Source of the DNA: Actinoallomurus sp050942425
Lineage (GTDB): Bacteria > Actinomycetota > Actinomycetes > Streptosporangiales > Streptosporangiaceae
Assembly: GCF_050942425.1 (NCBI RefSeq)
Contig: NZ_CP192063.1
Location: 3,906,001-3,970,000 of the forward strand
Direction of reading: 5' to 3'
DNA length: 64,000 nt
The position numbers and the translations under genes were made by a program. The notes beneath the pieces are model-generated. The model did no database searches. It was given only the letters and a program-made list of their open reading frames with translations, and was not told the DNA's origin. Shown piece after piece: positions 1 through 8,560 of this stretch. Numbering within the stretch: the first letter of the stretch is position 1; the number at the start of each line of letters is the position of its first letter.

Positions 1-2164
1 ACTGGCCCGGGGAGTTCATCGCGACCGACTCGTCCCACGCGCCGACGTCCACGACCAGCCGGAACGTCGCGCCGCCGGTCTGGCGGAAGTCCGGTGTGTA
101 CGCGGTGCTGCCGACGGTGTCGCCGCTGCCGCCACGTGGTGCCGGGCCGGCGGAGGTCCAGTCGCGGTCGCCGAGGCGCGCGGCGAGGGGGTGGCGCGGC
201 TCGGCCTGGTGCAGTCGGCCCCACGCCCAGGCGGCGGTGTCCTCGCCGAGCAGGCCGCCGGACTCGGCCATCGCCGCGGCGAGGGTCGTCCGCAGGATCC
301 GCCGCCGGGTACCGGCGGTGTCGTGGCCGAGGCGATCGCCGGGTGAGGCCAGCAGGTCCAGGTCGACGCGCGCGTCGGTGGACTCGTCCTCGATCGGGAG
401 GAGCCGGGCGAGCGCCCGGGCGCGCTCGTCCGGTGGGATCAGCGTGGCCAGCGCCGCGTCGCGGAGGGCGGGCCGCAGGTGGCGGCGGTACCAGATCTCG
501 AACAGCGCAGCCGCGGCCGAGTCCGGCGTGAGCCGCGCGTCCCAGCCGCGCAGAAGTTCCAGCGCCGCCGCGACCCGTACGTCGCCCTGCGGCTCGACGT
601 CCGCCAGCAGCGGCAGGACGCGACGGGCGGGCACGCTGAGGTAGTCGGTCTGCAGGCGCACGCAGTCGGCGACGGTCCAGCCGGTGCGCGACCCGAGCTC
701 CTCGGCGATCCGCTCGTAGCGGTACGGGGGGTACCAGTCGTAGGTGACCGGCGGCAGCGGGTGGCCGTCGGGCAGGTTCAGCTGGTTGGCGGTGGCGAAC
801 CAGCCCTGCTCGGGGTTCCGTACGGACGGCAGCTCGTCCATGTCGCGGAAGCCGTCCCACTCGTACCGGCCGTCGCCGGGCACCGGCAGCGTGCCGTCCC
901 AGTTCGGGCGCTTCGGCACGAGACCGGCGGGGCGCCAGCCGATCGTGCCGTCCGGGGCGGCGTAGATCTGGTTCTCTCCGGGCGCGCCCCAGCGGTTCAT
1001 CGCGGCGACGAACGCGTCCGGCCCGTCCGCGTTCATGTAGTCCATGCTGCCGAGGTAGGGGGCCATACCCGGCTCCAGCCACGCGGCGCGTACGGCGAAG
1101 GCGGCGTTCCGGTCCGGGCGCTCGTCGATCACCGGGCCGTGGCGGGTGAACCACAGGTCGACCTCGACGGCCTCGCCGTCGCGTACGGGGATCGTCTCGC
1201 GGACGCACTCCATCGGCTCCCACCTGCCGCGGTAGTCGTAATCGTGCGGGTCGGCCGGGTTGGTGCGGTAGACGTACAGGTCCTCCTGGTCGATCGGGAA
1301 GATCGTCAGCCCGAACGCGATCTTGCCGTTGTGGCCGATGGAGACGCCGGGCAGCGCGGGCTCGCCGGCGCCGATGACGTCCAGGCCGGGCGCGGACAGG
1401 TGCGCGATGTAGCGCAGCGCGGGCAGGGTCACGGCACGGTGCGGATCGTTGGCGAGCAGCGGGCGGCCCGTGGCCGTACGGGACGGGGCGATCACCCAGT
1501 TGTTGCTGCCGTCGAGGCCGCCGCGGCGGCCGAGGTCGGGTGGCGCGGTGGCGAGGCGGTAGACGCGCAGAACGTCGTCGGGGATGAGGCCGAGGTCGAG
1601 TCCCTCGGGTACGCGCGGCTCGTGCGGGCCGGGTTCGCGTACGCGGCGCAGGTCCTCGACGCCGGGCCCGTGGTCCCGCAACGTGAGGGCGCGCGCGACC
1701 TCCTGTTCCAGGTTGTAGAAGAGGCCATGGCCGCGGATCCGCGCGACGTCGGAGGGCTCCCAGAAGGCGGGGAGGTGGCCGAGTTCGCCGAACTCCGGCG
1801 GGAGGTGCTCCTCCTGCTCGCGGCACAGCGCGACGAAGGCGTTGACGCCACGGACGAACGCGCCGGTCACGCGCTTGGTGTCCGAGCCGTACGCCGGCCA
1901 CTCCGCGTGCATGTCGCCCCGGTAGAGGAACAGCCGCGCGGCGCGGTCGTGCTCGACGTACCCGGCGCCGAAGACCTCCGACAGCAGACCCAGACCGCGC
2001 CGGCGCCAGAAGTCGATCTGGAACAGCCGATCGCGCGCGGCGTTGAACCCCTGCGCGACGAACAGGTCGTCGCGCGACTCCGCGTACACGTGCGGTACGC
2101 CCCAGCGGTCGATCAGGATCTCCACCGGTTCCGACAGGCCGGGGACGATATAGGTCCTGGTCAC
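1..2164 (-). CDS. Penicillin acylase family protein, 3' end outside the window
   Basis: An N-terminal nucleophile hydrolase of the penicillin/acyl-homoserine-lactone acylase family, which cleaves amide bonds of acylated amines. The frame reads from a GTG at 2164 to the window edge. It contains the family hallmark GSNNWVI, where Ser of SNN (about residue 220) would become the catalytic N-terminus of the beta chain after autocleavage. The alpha-chain part has the usual opening (VEILIDRWGVPHVYA). More than 720 residues are visible and the C-terminus is missing. I see no signal peptide: the protein starts directly at the fold (TRTYIVPGLSEPV), unlike the exported classical enzymes, so a cytoplasmic acylase is likely. 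The substrate cannot be read from the sequence. An open frame on the opposite strand is a composition shadow. Confidence 0.9.
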   Translation of the reverse strand, partial: MTRTYIVPGLSEPVEILIDRWGVPHVYAESRDDLFVAQGFNAARDRLFQIDFWRRRGLGLLSEVFGAGYVEHDRAARLFLYRGDMHAEWPAYGSDTKRVTGAFVRGVNAFVALCREQEEHLPPEFGELGHLPAFWEPSDVARIRGHGLFYNLEQEVARALTLRDHGPGVEDLRRVREPGPHEPRVPEGLDLGLIPDDVLRVYRLATAPPDLGRRGGLDGSNNWVIAPSRTATGRPLLANDPHRAVTLPALRYIAHLSAPGLDVIGAGEPALPGVSIGHNGKIAFGLTIFPIDQEDLYVYRTNPADPHDYDYRGRWEPMECVRETIPVRDGEAVEVDLWFTRHGPVIDERPDRNAAFAVRAAWLEPGMAPYLGSMDYMNADGPDAFVAAMNRWGAPGENQIYAAPDGTIGWRPAGLVPKRPNWDGTLPVPGDGRYEWDGFRDMDELPSVRNPEQGWFATANQLNLPDGHPLPPVTYDWYPPYRYERIAEELGSRTGWTVADCVRLQTDYLSVPARRVLPLLADVEPQGDVRVAAALELLRGWDARLTPDSAAAALFEIWYRRHLRPALRDAALATLIPPDERARALARLLPIEDESTDARVDLDLLASPGDRLGHDTAGTRRRILRTTLAAAMAESGGLLGEDTAAWAWGRLHQAEPRHPLAARLGDRDWTSAGPAPRGGSGDTVGSTAYTPDFRQTGGATFRLVVDVGAWDESVAMNSPGQ

Positions 2165-2306
2165 TTGACCTGACTATCCGATGCCGTCTCTCCGCCGCAA
2201 CGGATGTTCACCGTGTTACGCCGCAAATCGGGCGATCCTGGGGTGATAAGTGCGTATCGTGCGGACGACCACAGTGGCGGATCGATAACGGAAGGTGGCT
2301 CCGGTC

Positions 2307-3500
2307 GTGACTTACCGCGACGGCGATCTGGGTGGGCGCCCGGTACGCGCACTCGGCGACGGCAAGGGCGAGCGCACCGCGGTGTGCCTGATCGGCGCCG
2401 CGATGCTCGCGCTGGCACTGATCGGCATGTACGTGTCGTTCCAGACGGTGTACGAGTACGTGCACCCATGGTTCCGGGGCACGGCCTGGGCCGTACCGGT
2501 CGCCATCGACGTCGCGATCCTCGTCTTCTCCGCGGCCGACCTGCTGCTGTCGTACTGGCGGATGGCCAAGCCGTCGATGCGGCTGATCCCGTGGGCCTTC
2601 ACGGCGGCGACGATCTGGCTGAACTGGCAGGCCGGCGGCCCGATCCCGATCCGCGTCGCGCACGCCGCGATGCCGGCGCTGTGGGTACTGTTCTGCGAGT
2701 ACGCCCGCCACGTCCTGGCCGCGCGCGTGGGCCTGGTGAACGGCGGCCGCATGGAGAAGGTCCGGCGCTCACGGTGGCTGCTGGCACCGCTGTCCACGGC
2801 CCGGCTGCGCCGCCAGATGATCCTCTGGGAGATCACGTCGTACCGGCGGGCGCTGCAGCTGGAGGCCGAGCGCCGGGCGAAGATCGCGCGTCTGGAGATG
2901 GCCCACGGACGCAAATGGCACCGCCACGCCTCGGCCGACGAACGACTGGCGATCAAGCTCTCCCGGGTGGCCCCGGCGGAGCTCCTCCCGTCTCTGACCG
3001 CGACCATCACGTCTGGCGAGCAACCCGAGCCCGCCGTACGGCCTGGGCCCGCGGTACAGCCCGAGCCGGCCGTGCAGCCCGGGCCCGCGGCACAGTCCGG
3101 GCCCGCCGTCCAGACCGGGCCCGCGGTACAAACTGAGCACGCCGTACGGGCCGAGCCCCCGGTACAGGCTCAACCCGCCGTACGGCCCAGGCCCCGGGCA
3201 CAGGCCGAGCCCGAGACGGCGCCCGCCCCGGTAGCGGTCACGCCGCCGGAGCCGGAGCCCGCCCTCCCCGAACCGCCACCCGAACTGCCGGCCGTGGAGC
3301 CGAAGATCGGGCAGATCCCCGACCCACCCGTGGGCGCGTCCATCCCAACGGAGGGCAGCGCCCGGCAGCGCGCGGCGGCCCTCCTGGCCACCGAGCCGGA
3401 CATCCCGGGCACGGAACTGGCCCGTCGCCTGGGCGTGACGACGGGCTACGGCCGCCGCCTGCGCTCGGAACTCCTCAACGCCGCCAACGGCTACCGCTGA
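2307..3500 (+). CDS. DUF2637 membrane protein with hexapeptide repeats and C-terminal HTH
   Basis: A 397-residue actinobacterial DUF2637 protein, a family that includes plasmid-spread proteins such as SpdA. The N-terminal third has four hydrophobic segments (about residues 28-160), followed by a basic, probably cytoplasmic stretch. Residues about 238-303 are a Pro-rich hexapeptide repeat (PAVQPG/PAVQPE type). The end (RQRAAALLATEPDIPGTELA and on to GYGRRLRSELL) looks like a winged-helix or resolvase-type HTH. I chose GTG 2307 because GGAAGG lies upstream; an in-frame GTG at 2295 has no usable ribosome site. The gene stands alone, divergent from the acylase. A role in conjugation or replicon maintenance is a family inference only. 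Confidence 0.8.
   Translation: MTYRDGDLGGRPVRALGDGKGERTAVCLIGAAMLALALIGMYVSFQTVYEYVHPWFRGTAWAVPVAIDVAILVFSAADLLLSYWRMAKPSMRLIPWAFTAATIWLNWQAGGPIPIRVAHAAMPALWVLFCEYARHVLAARVGLVNGGRMEKVRRSRWLLAPLSTARLRRQMILWEITSYRRALQLEAERRAKIARLEMAHGRKWHRHASADERLAIKLSRVAPAELLPSLTATITSGEQPEPAVRPGPAVQPEPAVQPGPAAQSGPAVQTGPAVQTEHAVRAEPPVQAQPAVRPRPRAQAEPETAPAPVAVTPPEPEPALPEPPPELPAVEPKIGQIPDPPVGASIPTEGSARQRAAALLATEPDIPGTELARRLGVTTGYGRRLRSELLNAANGYR
3019..3216 (+). repeat. 18-bp degenerate in-frame repeat (PAVQPx)
   Basis: About eleven 18-bp units encode PAVQPG, PAVQPE and variants inside the DUF2637 protein. They probably form an extended flexible linker between the membrane part and the C-terminal HTH. Confidence 0.75.
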
Positions 3501-3509
3501 GCCGGACCA

Positions 3510-3541
3510 ACGGGCCTGGCCACTGGGAAGGCCAGGCCCGT
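3510..3541 (+). terminator. Hairpin after DUF2637 gene
   Basis: A perfect 12-bp inverted repeat (ACGGGCCTGGCC / GGCCAGGCCCGT) with an 8-nt loop begins 10 bases after the stop codon at 3500. It has no T-tract, as is common for actinomycete terminators. Confidence 0.7.
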
Positions 3542-3613
3542 CGAGCACGGGAGATCAGCAGAACGGTCTCCTCGCTGAGCGGCTGTCCGGCCAGGTCGGG
3601 CACGTCGGCGCGG

Positions 3614-4225
3614 ATGACCGCCGGCCGTCGCCCGTACGGCAGGTCCGCGCCGCTGCCGCTGCACCTGGTGGCCGGCAACCACGATGATCCCGAAGCGCTG
3701 CTGGACGAGTTCGGCGGCACGCGCTTCGTCGGCGATGGGGCGACGATGCACTACGCGGTGGAGCATCCTGCGTTCACCGTCATCAGTCTGGATTCCGCGG
3801 TGCCCTGCTCGCCCGGCGGCCACCTGGGGACCGCGCAGTTGGAGTGGCTCGACGAGGTCCTCGCCCGCAGACCGAGCACGCCGGCGATCGTCTGCCTGCA
3901 CCATCCTCCGATCGCGATCGGCATCCCGTTCCTGGATGGGATGCGGCTTGACGATGGCGAGGAGCTGGCCGATGTGGTCGCACGGCACCGCAATGTCGTG
4001 CGTGTCCTGGCGGGCCACGTGCACCGGCCCATCACCGCCGCGTTCGCGGGTAGCACCCTGGCGATCGCCCCCAGCACCCATCTTCAAAGCGGCCTGGCGC
4101 TGGACGACGGCGTGCCCAACTATCTCCCAGAGCCGACATCCTTCCTGCTTCACCTCAGCGGGCCATCGTGGGTCACCCACACTGTCCCCGTCAGTCACGC
4201 CGCAGCACCGATCGCCTGCTTTTAG
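3614..4225 (+). pseudogene. Metallophosphoesterase, 5'-truncated
   Basis: The frame encodes the C-terminal two thirds of a calcineurin-like (class III cyclic-nucleotide phosphodiesterase, CpdA-like) metallophosphoesterase. GNHD, the HHPP motif and GHVHRP are present, which are three of the usual metal-binding blocks. The N-terminal DxH and GD blocks are absent: GNHD starts only about 20 residues after the first possible start. The leading residues (MTAGRRPYGRSAPLP) do not resemble the family, so the 5' end has been lost or replaced. It is probably inactive. Nothing nearby suggests a partner. Confidence 0.65.
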
Positions 4226-4402
4226 GGTGACTGTGCTGGTCGCGGCCATTCGTCCGGCGACGGGTTCTCCAGGGTGCCGTCCGGGTGCGTGAGATCACCG
4301 TGAGTGCTACGGTCCGCCTCGGTCGGCTCGCCGCGCGCTGACTGACTGTGCGTGCGTTGTCGGGCTACCGTTGACTGACCCGCTACCAGGGAAGATGCGC
4401 AC

Positions 4403-5188
4403 ATGAGTGAGAAGCCCCCGACCGATCACGCAGCGCAGTATCTGGTCGATGTGATGCGCCGCCAGACTGCGCACCTGGAAAAGGTGCTCCACACCGACGC
4501 GCACCTGCCCGACTGCTTCGACGAGGTCAACCTCCCGGCCTGGTTGCGACGCACCGAGGGCGAGCAGCGGCTTCCGGTGACGATCGCCGTCGCCATGGCG
4601 ATCGTCCTGCAGATCGAGCTTCCGCGCCGGTTCGCCCTGCAGCCGCGCTACCTGCTACCCGGCCTTGAGGCGGCCCTGGCCTGCGGCCTGATCGCGGCCA
4701 ACCCCCTGCGGATCAACCGGGAGTCCCGGATCCTGCGCATCGCGAGCCTCACACTCATCGCGATCATCACCGTGGCGAACACGTTCTCGGCGTTCATCCT
4801 CGTACGCGAGCTGATCAACGGAACGGCCGGCGACAACGCCGGACCGCTGCTGGCCACGGGCGCGGCGATCTGGGGCACCAACATCATCGTGTTCGCCCTC
4901 TGGTACTGGGAACTGGACCGCGGTGGACCGGCGGCGCGAGCCCTCGCACACCGGCCGCACCCTGACTTCCTGTTCACCCAGATGCAGGCCCCGGAGATGG
5001 CGCCTCCGGACTGGGAGCCCGCCTTCCTGGACTACCTGTACCTGTCGTTCACCAACGCGACCGCGTTCAGCCCCACCGACGTGATGCCACTCACTCGCTG
5101 GGCCAAGATGATGATGCTCGTCCAGTCGGCGATATCGATCGTGGCGGTCGCCCTGGTCATCGCCCGAGCGGTGAACATCCTCAAGTGA
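4403..5188 (+). CDS. DUF1345-like integral membrane protein
   Basis: A 261-residue membrane protein with about five hydrophobic segments (roughly residues 50-68, 78-98, 110-135, 148-172 and 235-258). A pore-like stretch (YLYLSFTNATAFSPTDVMPLTRWAK) lies before the last segment, as in DUF1345 proteins. The ATG at 4403 is the first good start. It is transcribed alone and its function is unknown; an ion-channel-like role is only suggested by the shape of the C-terminus. Confidence 0.75.
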   Translation: MSEKPPTDHAAQYLVDVMRRQTAHLEKVLHTDAHLPDCFDEVNLPAWLRRTEGEQRLPVTIAVAMAIVLQIELPRRFALQPRYLLPGLEAALACGLIAANPLRINRESRILRIASLTLIAIITVANTFSAFILVRELINGTAGDNAGPLLATGAAIWGTNIIVFALWYWELDRGGPAARALAHRPHPDFLFTQMQAPEMAPPDWEPAFLDYLYLSFTNATAFSPTDVMPLTRWAKMMMLVQSAISIVAVALVIARAVNILK

Positions 5189-5313
5189 GTTCGCCGGGCG
5201 CGGCCTGGCCGGGGACACCCCGCGGGACGGCGGCGGGCCCGTCGAACTTCGCGTCCCGATCACGGATGGCCGATCCGGCTCAGAAAGACGATCTCGTTTG
5301 TTAGGTTGCCGAT

Positions 5314-5661
5314 GTGACGCCAGACGAGAGGTCCCGCCCGGGGTTCGAACAGCACGACCAGGGCGGCATGGCCGAGCGGCGGACGCGCCGCGACGGTTCG
5401 GGTGACCGCGGCAGGGGGATGGCCGGTTCCGGGTCCGAGCCCATCGCCTTCGGGCTGTCGGGGTTCGAACGGCTCGATGAAGGTCAGTGGTTCGATCCGC
5501 GCGGCGTCGCGGACAAGGGCAACCCGAACGCCATGCACAACCTGACCCATCTGCTGCGGAACGCCGACCGCGAGCACGAGGCCGAGCAGTGGTACCGCCG
5601 CGCCGCCGACAAGGGCGTGAGCAAGGCAGCGGACCGGCTGCGCCACCTCACGCGGCGCTGA
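5314..5661 (+). CDS. Short Sel1/TPR-repeat protein, possibly truncated
   Basis: This 115-residue frame ends in two Sel1-like repeats (VADKGNPNAMHNLTHLLRNA and EAEQWYRRAADKGVSKAADR). The first 60 residues are low-complexity and do not look like repeats, so this may be the tail of a once longer Sel1 protein. The start (GTG 5314) is uncertain. It sits 34 bases upstream of the kinase gene and may be co-transcribed with it. Confidence 0.5.
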   Translation: MTPDERSRPGFEQHDQGGMAERRTRRDGSGDRGRGMAGSGSEPIAFGLSGFERLDEGQWFDPRGVADKGNPNAMHNLTHLLRNADREHEAEQWYRRAADKGVSKAADRLRHLTRR

Positions 5662-5695
5662 CGGCGTACCGGTCCTGGTCTGGAGGAACAGAGCC

Positions 5696-7066
5696 ATGAT
5701 GCGACCGCCCGCCGTGACCCTGACCCTGGTGAAGGGACGGCTCGACCGGACCGAGTACGTCTTCGAGGAGCGCACGACCTGCGTACTCGGCCGAGCCGAC
5801 GACTGCGAGCCGCGGCTGCCCGACGACGCGCACCACCGTACGGTCTCTCGTCATCACTGCCTGCTCGACATCAACCCGCCCGACGTGCGCATCCGCGACT
5901 TCGGCAGCCTCAACGGCACGTACGTCAACGGCGAGAAGATCGGCCAGCGCGCGGCGCACCAGACTCCGGAGGAGGCCGCGGCGCTGTCATTTCCCGAGCA
6001 CGACCTGGCGCACGACGACGAGATCCGGATCGGCGAGACGGTCTTCCGCGTCGGAATCAAGGTCCCGCTCGCCGGAAACGGGCGGACCCTGCCCCTCACC
6101 CGGTGTGCGAAGTGCGGACGGGAGGTGGACGACGAGGTCGGCGTACGCTCCGGCGAGTACATCTGCGCCGCCTGCCAGGCCGAGCCGTCCGCCATCCTCC
6201 AACTCCTGTTGCACCTCGCGCACAACGGGCGCGAAGACCTCACACCCGTCGCCGGCTACGAACTGCTACGCGAACTCGGGCGCGGCGGAATGGGCGCGGT
6301 CTTCCTCGCCCGGCACGAGAGTACGGGCCGGGAGGTGGCGCTGAAGGTGATGCTGCCCAAGGTGGCGGCGAGCCCCGAGGCGCGTGCGCGCTTCCTCCGC
6401 GAGGTCGCCGTCACGCGGGCGCTACGACACCCGAACATCGCCACCCTGCACGACGCCGGTTTCGCCGACGGGACGTTCTACTTCACCATCGAATACTGCG
6501 CGGGCGGCAGCCTGGACCGGCTCATGCCCCACGCGGGCGGGCGACTCCCGGCCGACGAGGCCCTCCGGCTCGTCCTTCAGGTACTGGACGGCCTGGCGCA
6601 CGCGCACGATCAGGGCGTGGTCCACCGAGATCTCAGCCCGTCCAACATCCTCCTCGGCGAGGGCCGCGACGGCACCGCGGTCGCCAAGGTCGGCGACTTC
6701 GGTCTCGCCAAGTCCTTCGACCAGGCCGGGCTGAGCGGCCTCACCCGGACCGGATCGACCGCGGGCAAGCCCTGGTACATGCCGCGTCAGCAGGTCATCA
6801 ACTTCCGCAACGCCTCGCCCGCCGTGGACGTCTGGGCGCTCGCCGCCTGCCTCTACCATGCCCTGTGCGGGCGGCACCCCCGCGACTTCCCGCGCGGCAA
6901 AGACCCCTGGCAGACCGTCCTGCAGACACCACCGACCCCGATCCGCCGACGCGACCCGAAGATCCCGCCCGCCCTGGCCGAGGTCATCGACCACGCCCTC
7001 CAGGAGCGCCCCGCGATCGGCTTCCAGACCGCCCACGAGTTCCGCGCCGCCCTCCGCGCCCTGTAA
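5696..7066 (+). CDS. FHA domain / zinc-ribbon / Ser-Thr protein kinase
   Basis: A 456-residue soluble signalling kinase. An FHA phosphothreonine-binding domain lies at about residues 14-125 (LGRADDC, VSRHHC, SLNGTYVNG), a four-Cys zinc ribbon at about 137-162 (CAKC, CAAC), and a Hanks-type kinase at about 187-455. Kinase motifs are GRGGMGAVF, Lys in VALKVML, HRDLSPSN and DFGLAK. The catalytic-loop lysine of the usual HRDLKPxN is replaced by serine here. There is no transmembrane segment, unlike PknB-type receptors, so it is probably a cytoplasmic kinase addressed to phosphorylated partners by its FHA domain. ATG 5696 follows GGAGGAACAG. The upstream Sel1 fragment and downstream DUF1152 gene may be partners. 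Confidence 0.92.
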   Translation: MMRPPAVTLTLVKGRLDRTEYVFEERTTCVLGRADDCEPRLPDDAHHRTVSRHHCLLDINPPDVRIRDFGSLNGTYVNGEKIGQRAAHQTPEEAAALSFPEHDLAHDDEIRIGETVFRVGIKVPLAGNGRTLPLTRCAKCGREVDDEVGVRSGEYICAACQAEPSAILQLLLHLAHNGREDLTPVAGYELLRELGRGGMGAVFLARHESTGREVALKVMLPKVAASPEARARFLREVAVTRALRHPNIATLHDAGFADGTFYFTIEYCAGGSLDRLMPHAGGRLPADEALRLVLQVLDGLAHAHDQGVVHRDLSPSNILLGEGRDGTAVAKVGDFGLAKSFDQAGLSGLTRTGSTAGKPWYMPRQQVINFRNASPAVDVWALAACLYHALCGRHPRDFPRGKDPWQTVLQTPPTPIRRRDPKIPPALAEVIDHALQERPAIGFQTAHEFRAALRAL

Positions 7067-7093
7067 CGACGATCGGCGGTCCGGCGGCGGGCG

Positions 7094-8098
7094 GTGAAAA
7101 TACCCGAGCGCGAGAGGCCGGTACGGTGCTACGGTCCGCCGGTGTTCTCGCTGGACGAACCTCCTCTTTTCACCCGGCTACGCGATCGCGAACATGTCCT
7201 CGTCGCGGGTGCCGGCGGCGGATTCGACGTCTACGCCGGCCTCCCCATCGCGCTGGCCCTCATGGAGCGGGGCGTCCGGGTCTCGCTCGGGAACCTCTCC
7301 TTCACGTCCCTGTACGGGCTCTCCATAGACGTATGGCTGGAACCCAACGTCGCCGCCATCGGCCCGGACACGCGCGGCCCGGACGGCTACTTCCCCGAGC
7401 GCACCCTGGCACGGTGGCTCGCCGTCCACCGGTTCCCCTCCACGGTCCACGCCTTCGCCAGCGTCGGCGTCCGGCCGCTGACGGCCGCCTACCGGGCGCT
7501 GGTCGAGCGGCTGGGCATCGACGCGGTCGTCCTGGTCGACGGGGGCACGGACATCCTCATGCGCGGAGACGAGGCGGGGCTGGGGACCCCGGAAGAGGAC
7601 ATGGCCAGTCTCGCGGCGGTCCACCAGCTCGACCTCCCGGTGAAGCTCGTCGCCTGCCTCGGCTTCGGCGTGGACGCCTACCACGGCGTCAGTCACTCCC
7701 TCGTGCTGGAGAATCTCGCTGCTCTGGACCGGGACGGCTCCTACCTCGGAGCCTTCTCCGTGCCTCGCGAGAGCCGCGAAGGAACTCTCTACCTGGACGC
7801 AGTCGCCCACGCCCAAGCGGCAACGCCGGACCGTCCCAGCATCGTGAACGGCTCCATCGCCGCCGCGATCCGCGGAGACTTCGGTGACGTACGGTTCACG
7901 AGGCGTACGGCGGGCAGCGAGCTGTTCATCAACCCGCTGATGGCGATCTACTTCACCGTCGACGCCGATGGCCTCGCCCGGCAGAACGTCTACCTCGACC
8001 GGCTGAAGGACACCGTCCTCATGCGCCAGATCAGCTCCATCATCGAGGACTTCCGCCATGAGGTCCGCTGGCGCCCGCCACGCGCCATACCGCACTGA
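7094..8098 (+). CDS. DUF1152 domain protein
   Basis: A 334-residue protein of the DUF1152 family. Recognisable parts are the N-terminal VLVAGAGGGFDVYAGLPIAL, a central VVLVDGGTDIL, GVSHSLVLENLAAL, and the C-terminal NPLMAIYFTVDADGLARQN. The family has no firmly established reaction; the glycine-rich N-terminus suggests nucleotide or sugar-nucleotide binding. It begins 27 bases after the kinase stop. GTG 7094 gives the longest frame and GTG 7142 is an alternative close to the conserved start. Confidence 0.8.
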   Translation: MKIPERERPVRCYGPPVFSLDEPPLFTRLRDREHVLVAGAGGGFDVYAGLPIALALMERGVRVSLGNLSFTSLYGLSIDVWLEPNVAAIGPDTRGPDGYFPERTLARWLAVHRFPSTVHAFASVGVRPLTAAYRALVERLGIDAVVLVDGGTDILMRGDEAGLGTPEEDMASLAAVHQLDLPVKLVACLGFGVDAYHGVSHSLVLENLAALDRDGSYLGAFSVPRESREGTLYLDAVAHAQAATPDRPSIVNGSIAAAIRGDFGDVRFTRRTAGSELFINPLMAIYFTVDADGLARQNVYLDRLKDTVLMRQISSIIEDFRHEVRWRPPRAIPH

Positions 8099-8394
8099 GC
8101 CTCGCGGCCGACCCGGTTTCGTGGCCTTGGCGTAGCGGGAGAGGACGATGCGGAGGAGACCCGACTCAATCAGTCCCTGAGACGGACGCCGCACCCCAAT
8201 TAAGCGCTAGTCGCCGCAATATGCCTAAATGTGGCAATCTATTATAAAAGACGCACTAAGTGATAAATCTGACATATGGGGGCATCGTTCAGGCTGCGGT
8301 TACCGAAAAAGTCGATAAGGCGACGTCTAGCTGGGGTTTTGTGGCATTCGGAGTGCCTGAATCGCTCCATTGATCCGCCGAGACGATCACACAT

Positions 8395-8411
8395 CGTTAC
8401 CGTTCGTAACG
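8395..8411. promoter_or_regulatory. Palindrome upstream of the RiPP promoter
   Basis: CGTTAC-CGTTC-GTAACG is a perfect 6-bp inverted repeat with a 5-nt spacer, 62 bases upstream of the TTGACA hexamer. It is a plausible binding site for an activator or repressor encoded elsewhere, since the operon carries no regulator. Confidence 0.4.
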
Positions 8412-8472
8412 GGGAAGTCTCAATGTGCGGGCATGAAAGTGTGCATGGCCGTAAAGTCTTGGTTCATGCGCC

Positions 8473-8503
8473 TTGACAAGTGATCACATGCTGTAGGTAC
8501 CAT
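8473..8503 (+). promoter_or_regulatory. Putative promoter of the RiPP operon
   Basis: A consensus -35 TTGACA (8473-8478) is followed after 19 nt by TACCAT (8498-8503) as a possible -10. Transcription would start about 50 bases before the precursor ATG. TGATCA, a perfect palindrome, lies between the hexamers. Confidence 0.45.
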
Positions 8504-8560
8504 CCCGTTAAGGACGTCCGGAATCTGTTCGCCCCGAAGACAGATGCGGAAGGGAATCCG

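Larger units (their letters stand above)
8099..8560. other. AT-richer intergenic region before the RiPP operon
   Basis: These 462 bases are clearly poorer in G+C than the flanks, especially 8200-8290. I see no convincing gene; a frame at 8276-8476 has poor codon bias. The region holds a palindrome at 8395 and a promoter at 8473, so it is mostly regulatory and marks the left edge of the putative acquired island. Confidence 0.5.

Noticed and set aside
479..2173. Long open frame on the plus strand opposite the acylase gene
   Set aside because: It mirrors the codon bias of the real minus-strand gene and encodes low-complexity Val/Arg/Gly sequence with no motifs.
3541..3660. Minus-strand frame reading DLPYGRRPAVIRADVPDLAG as a relic gene
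   Set aside because: The codon bias is suggestive, but no family is recognised, and the frame passes through the DUF2637 terminator hairpin.
8276..8476. 66-codon frame upstream of the RiPP precursor as a second precursor
   Set aside because: It has no ribosome site, poor codon bias and no leader/core pattern.
8480..8560. N-terminal extension of the precursor from ATG 8480
   Set aside because: It would begin inside the promoter, and ATG 8561 has a much better ribosome site.
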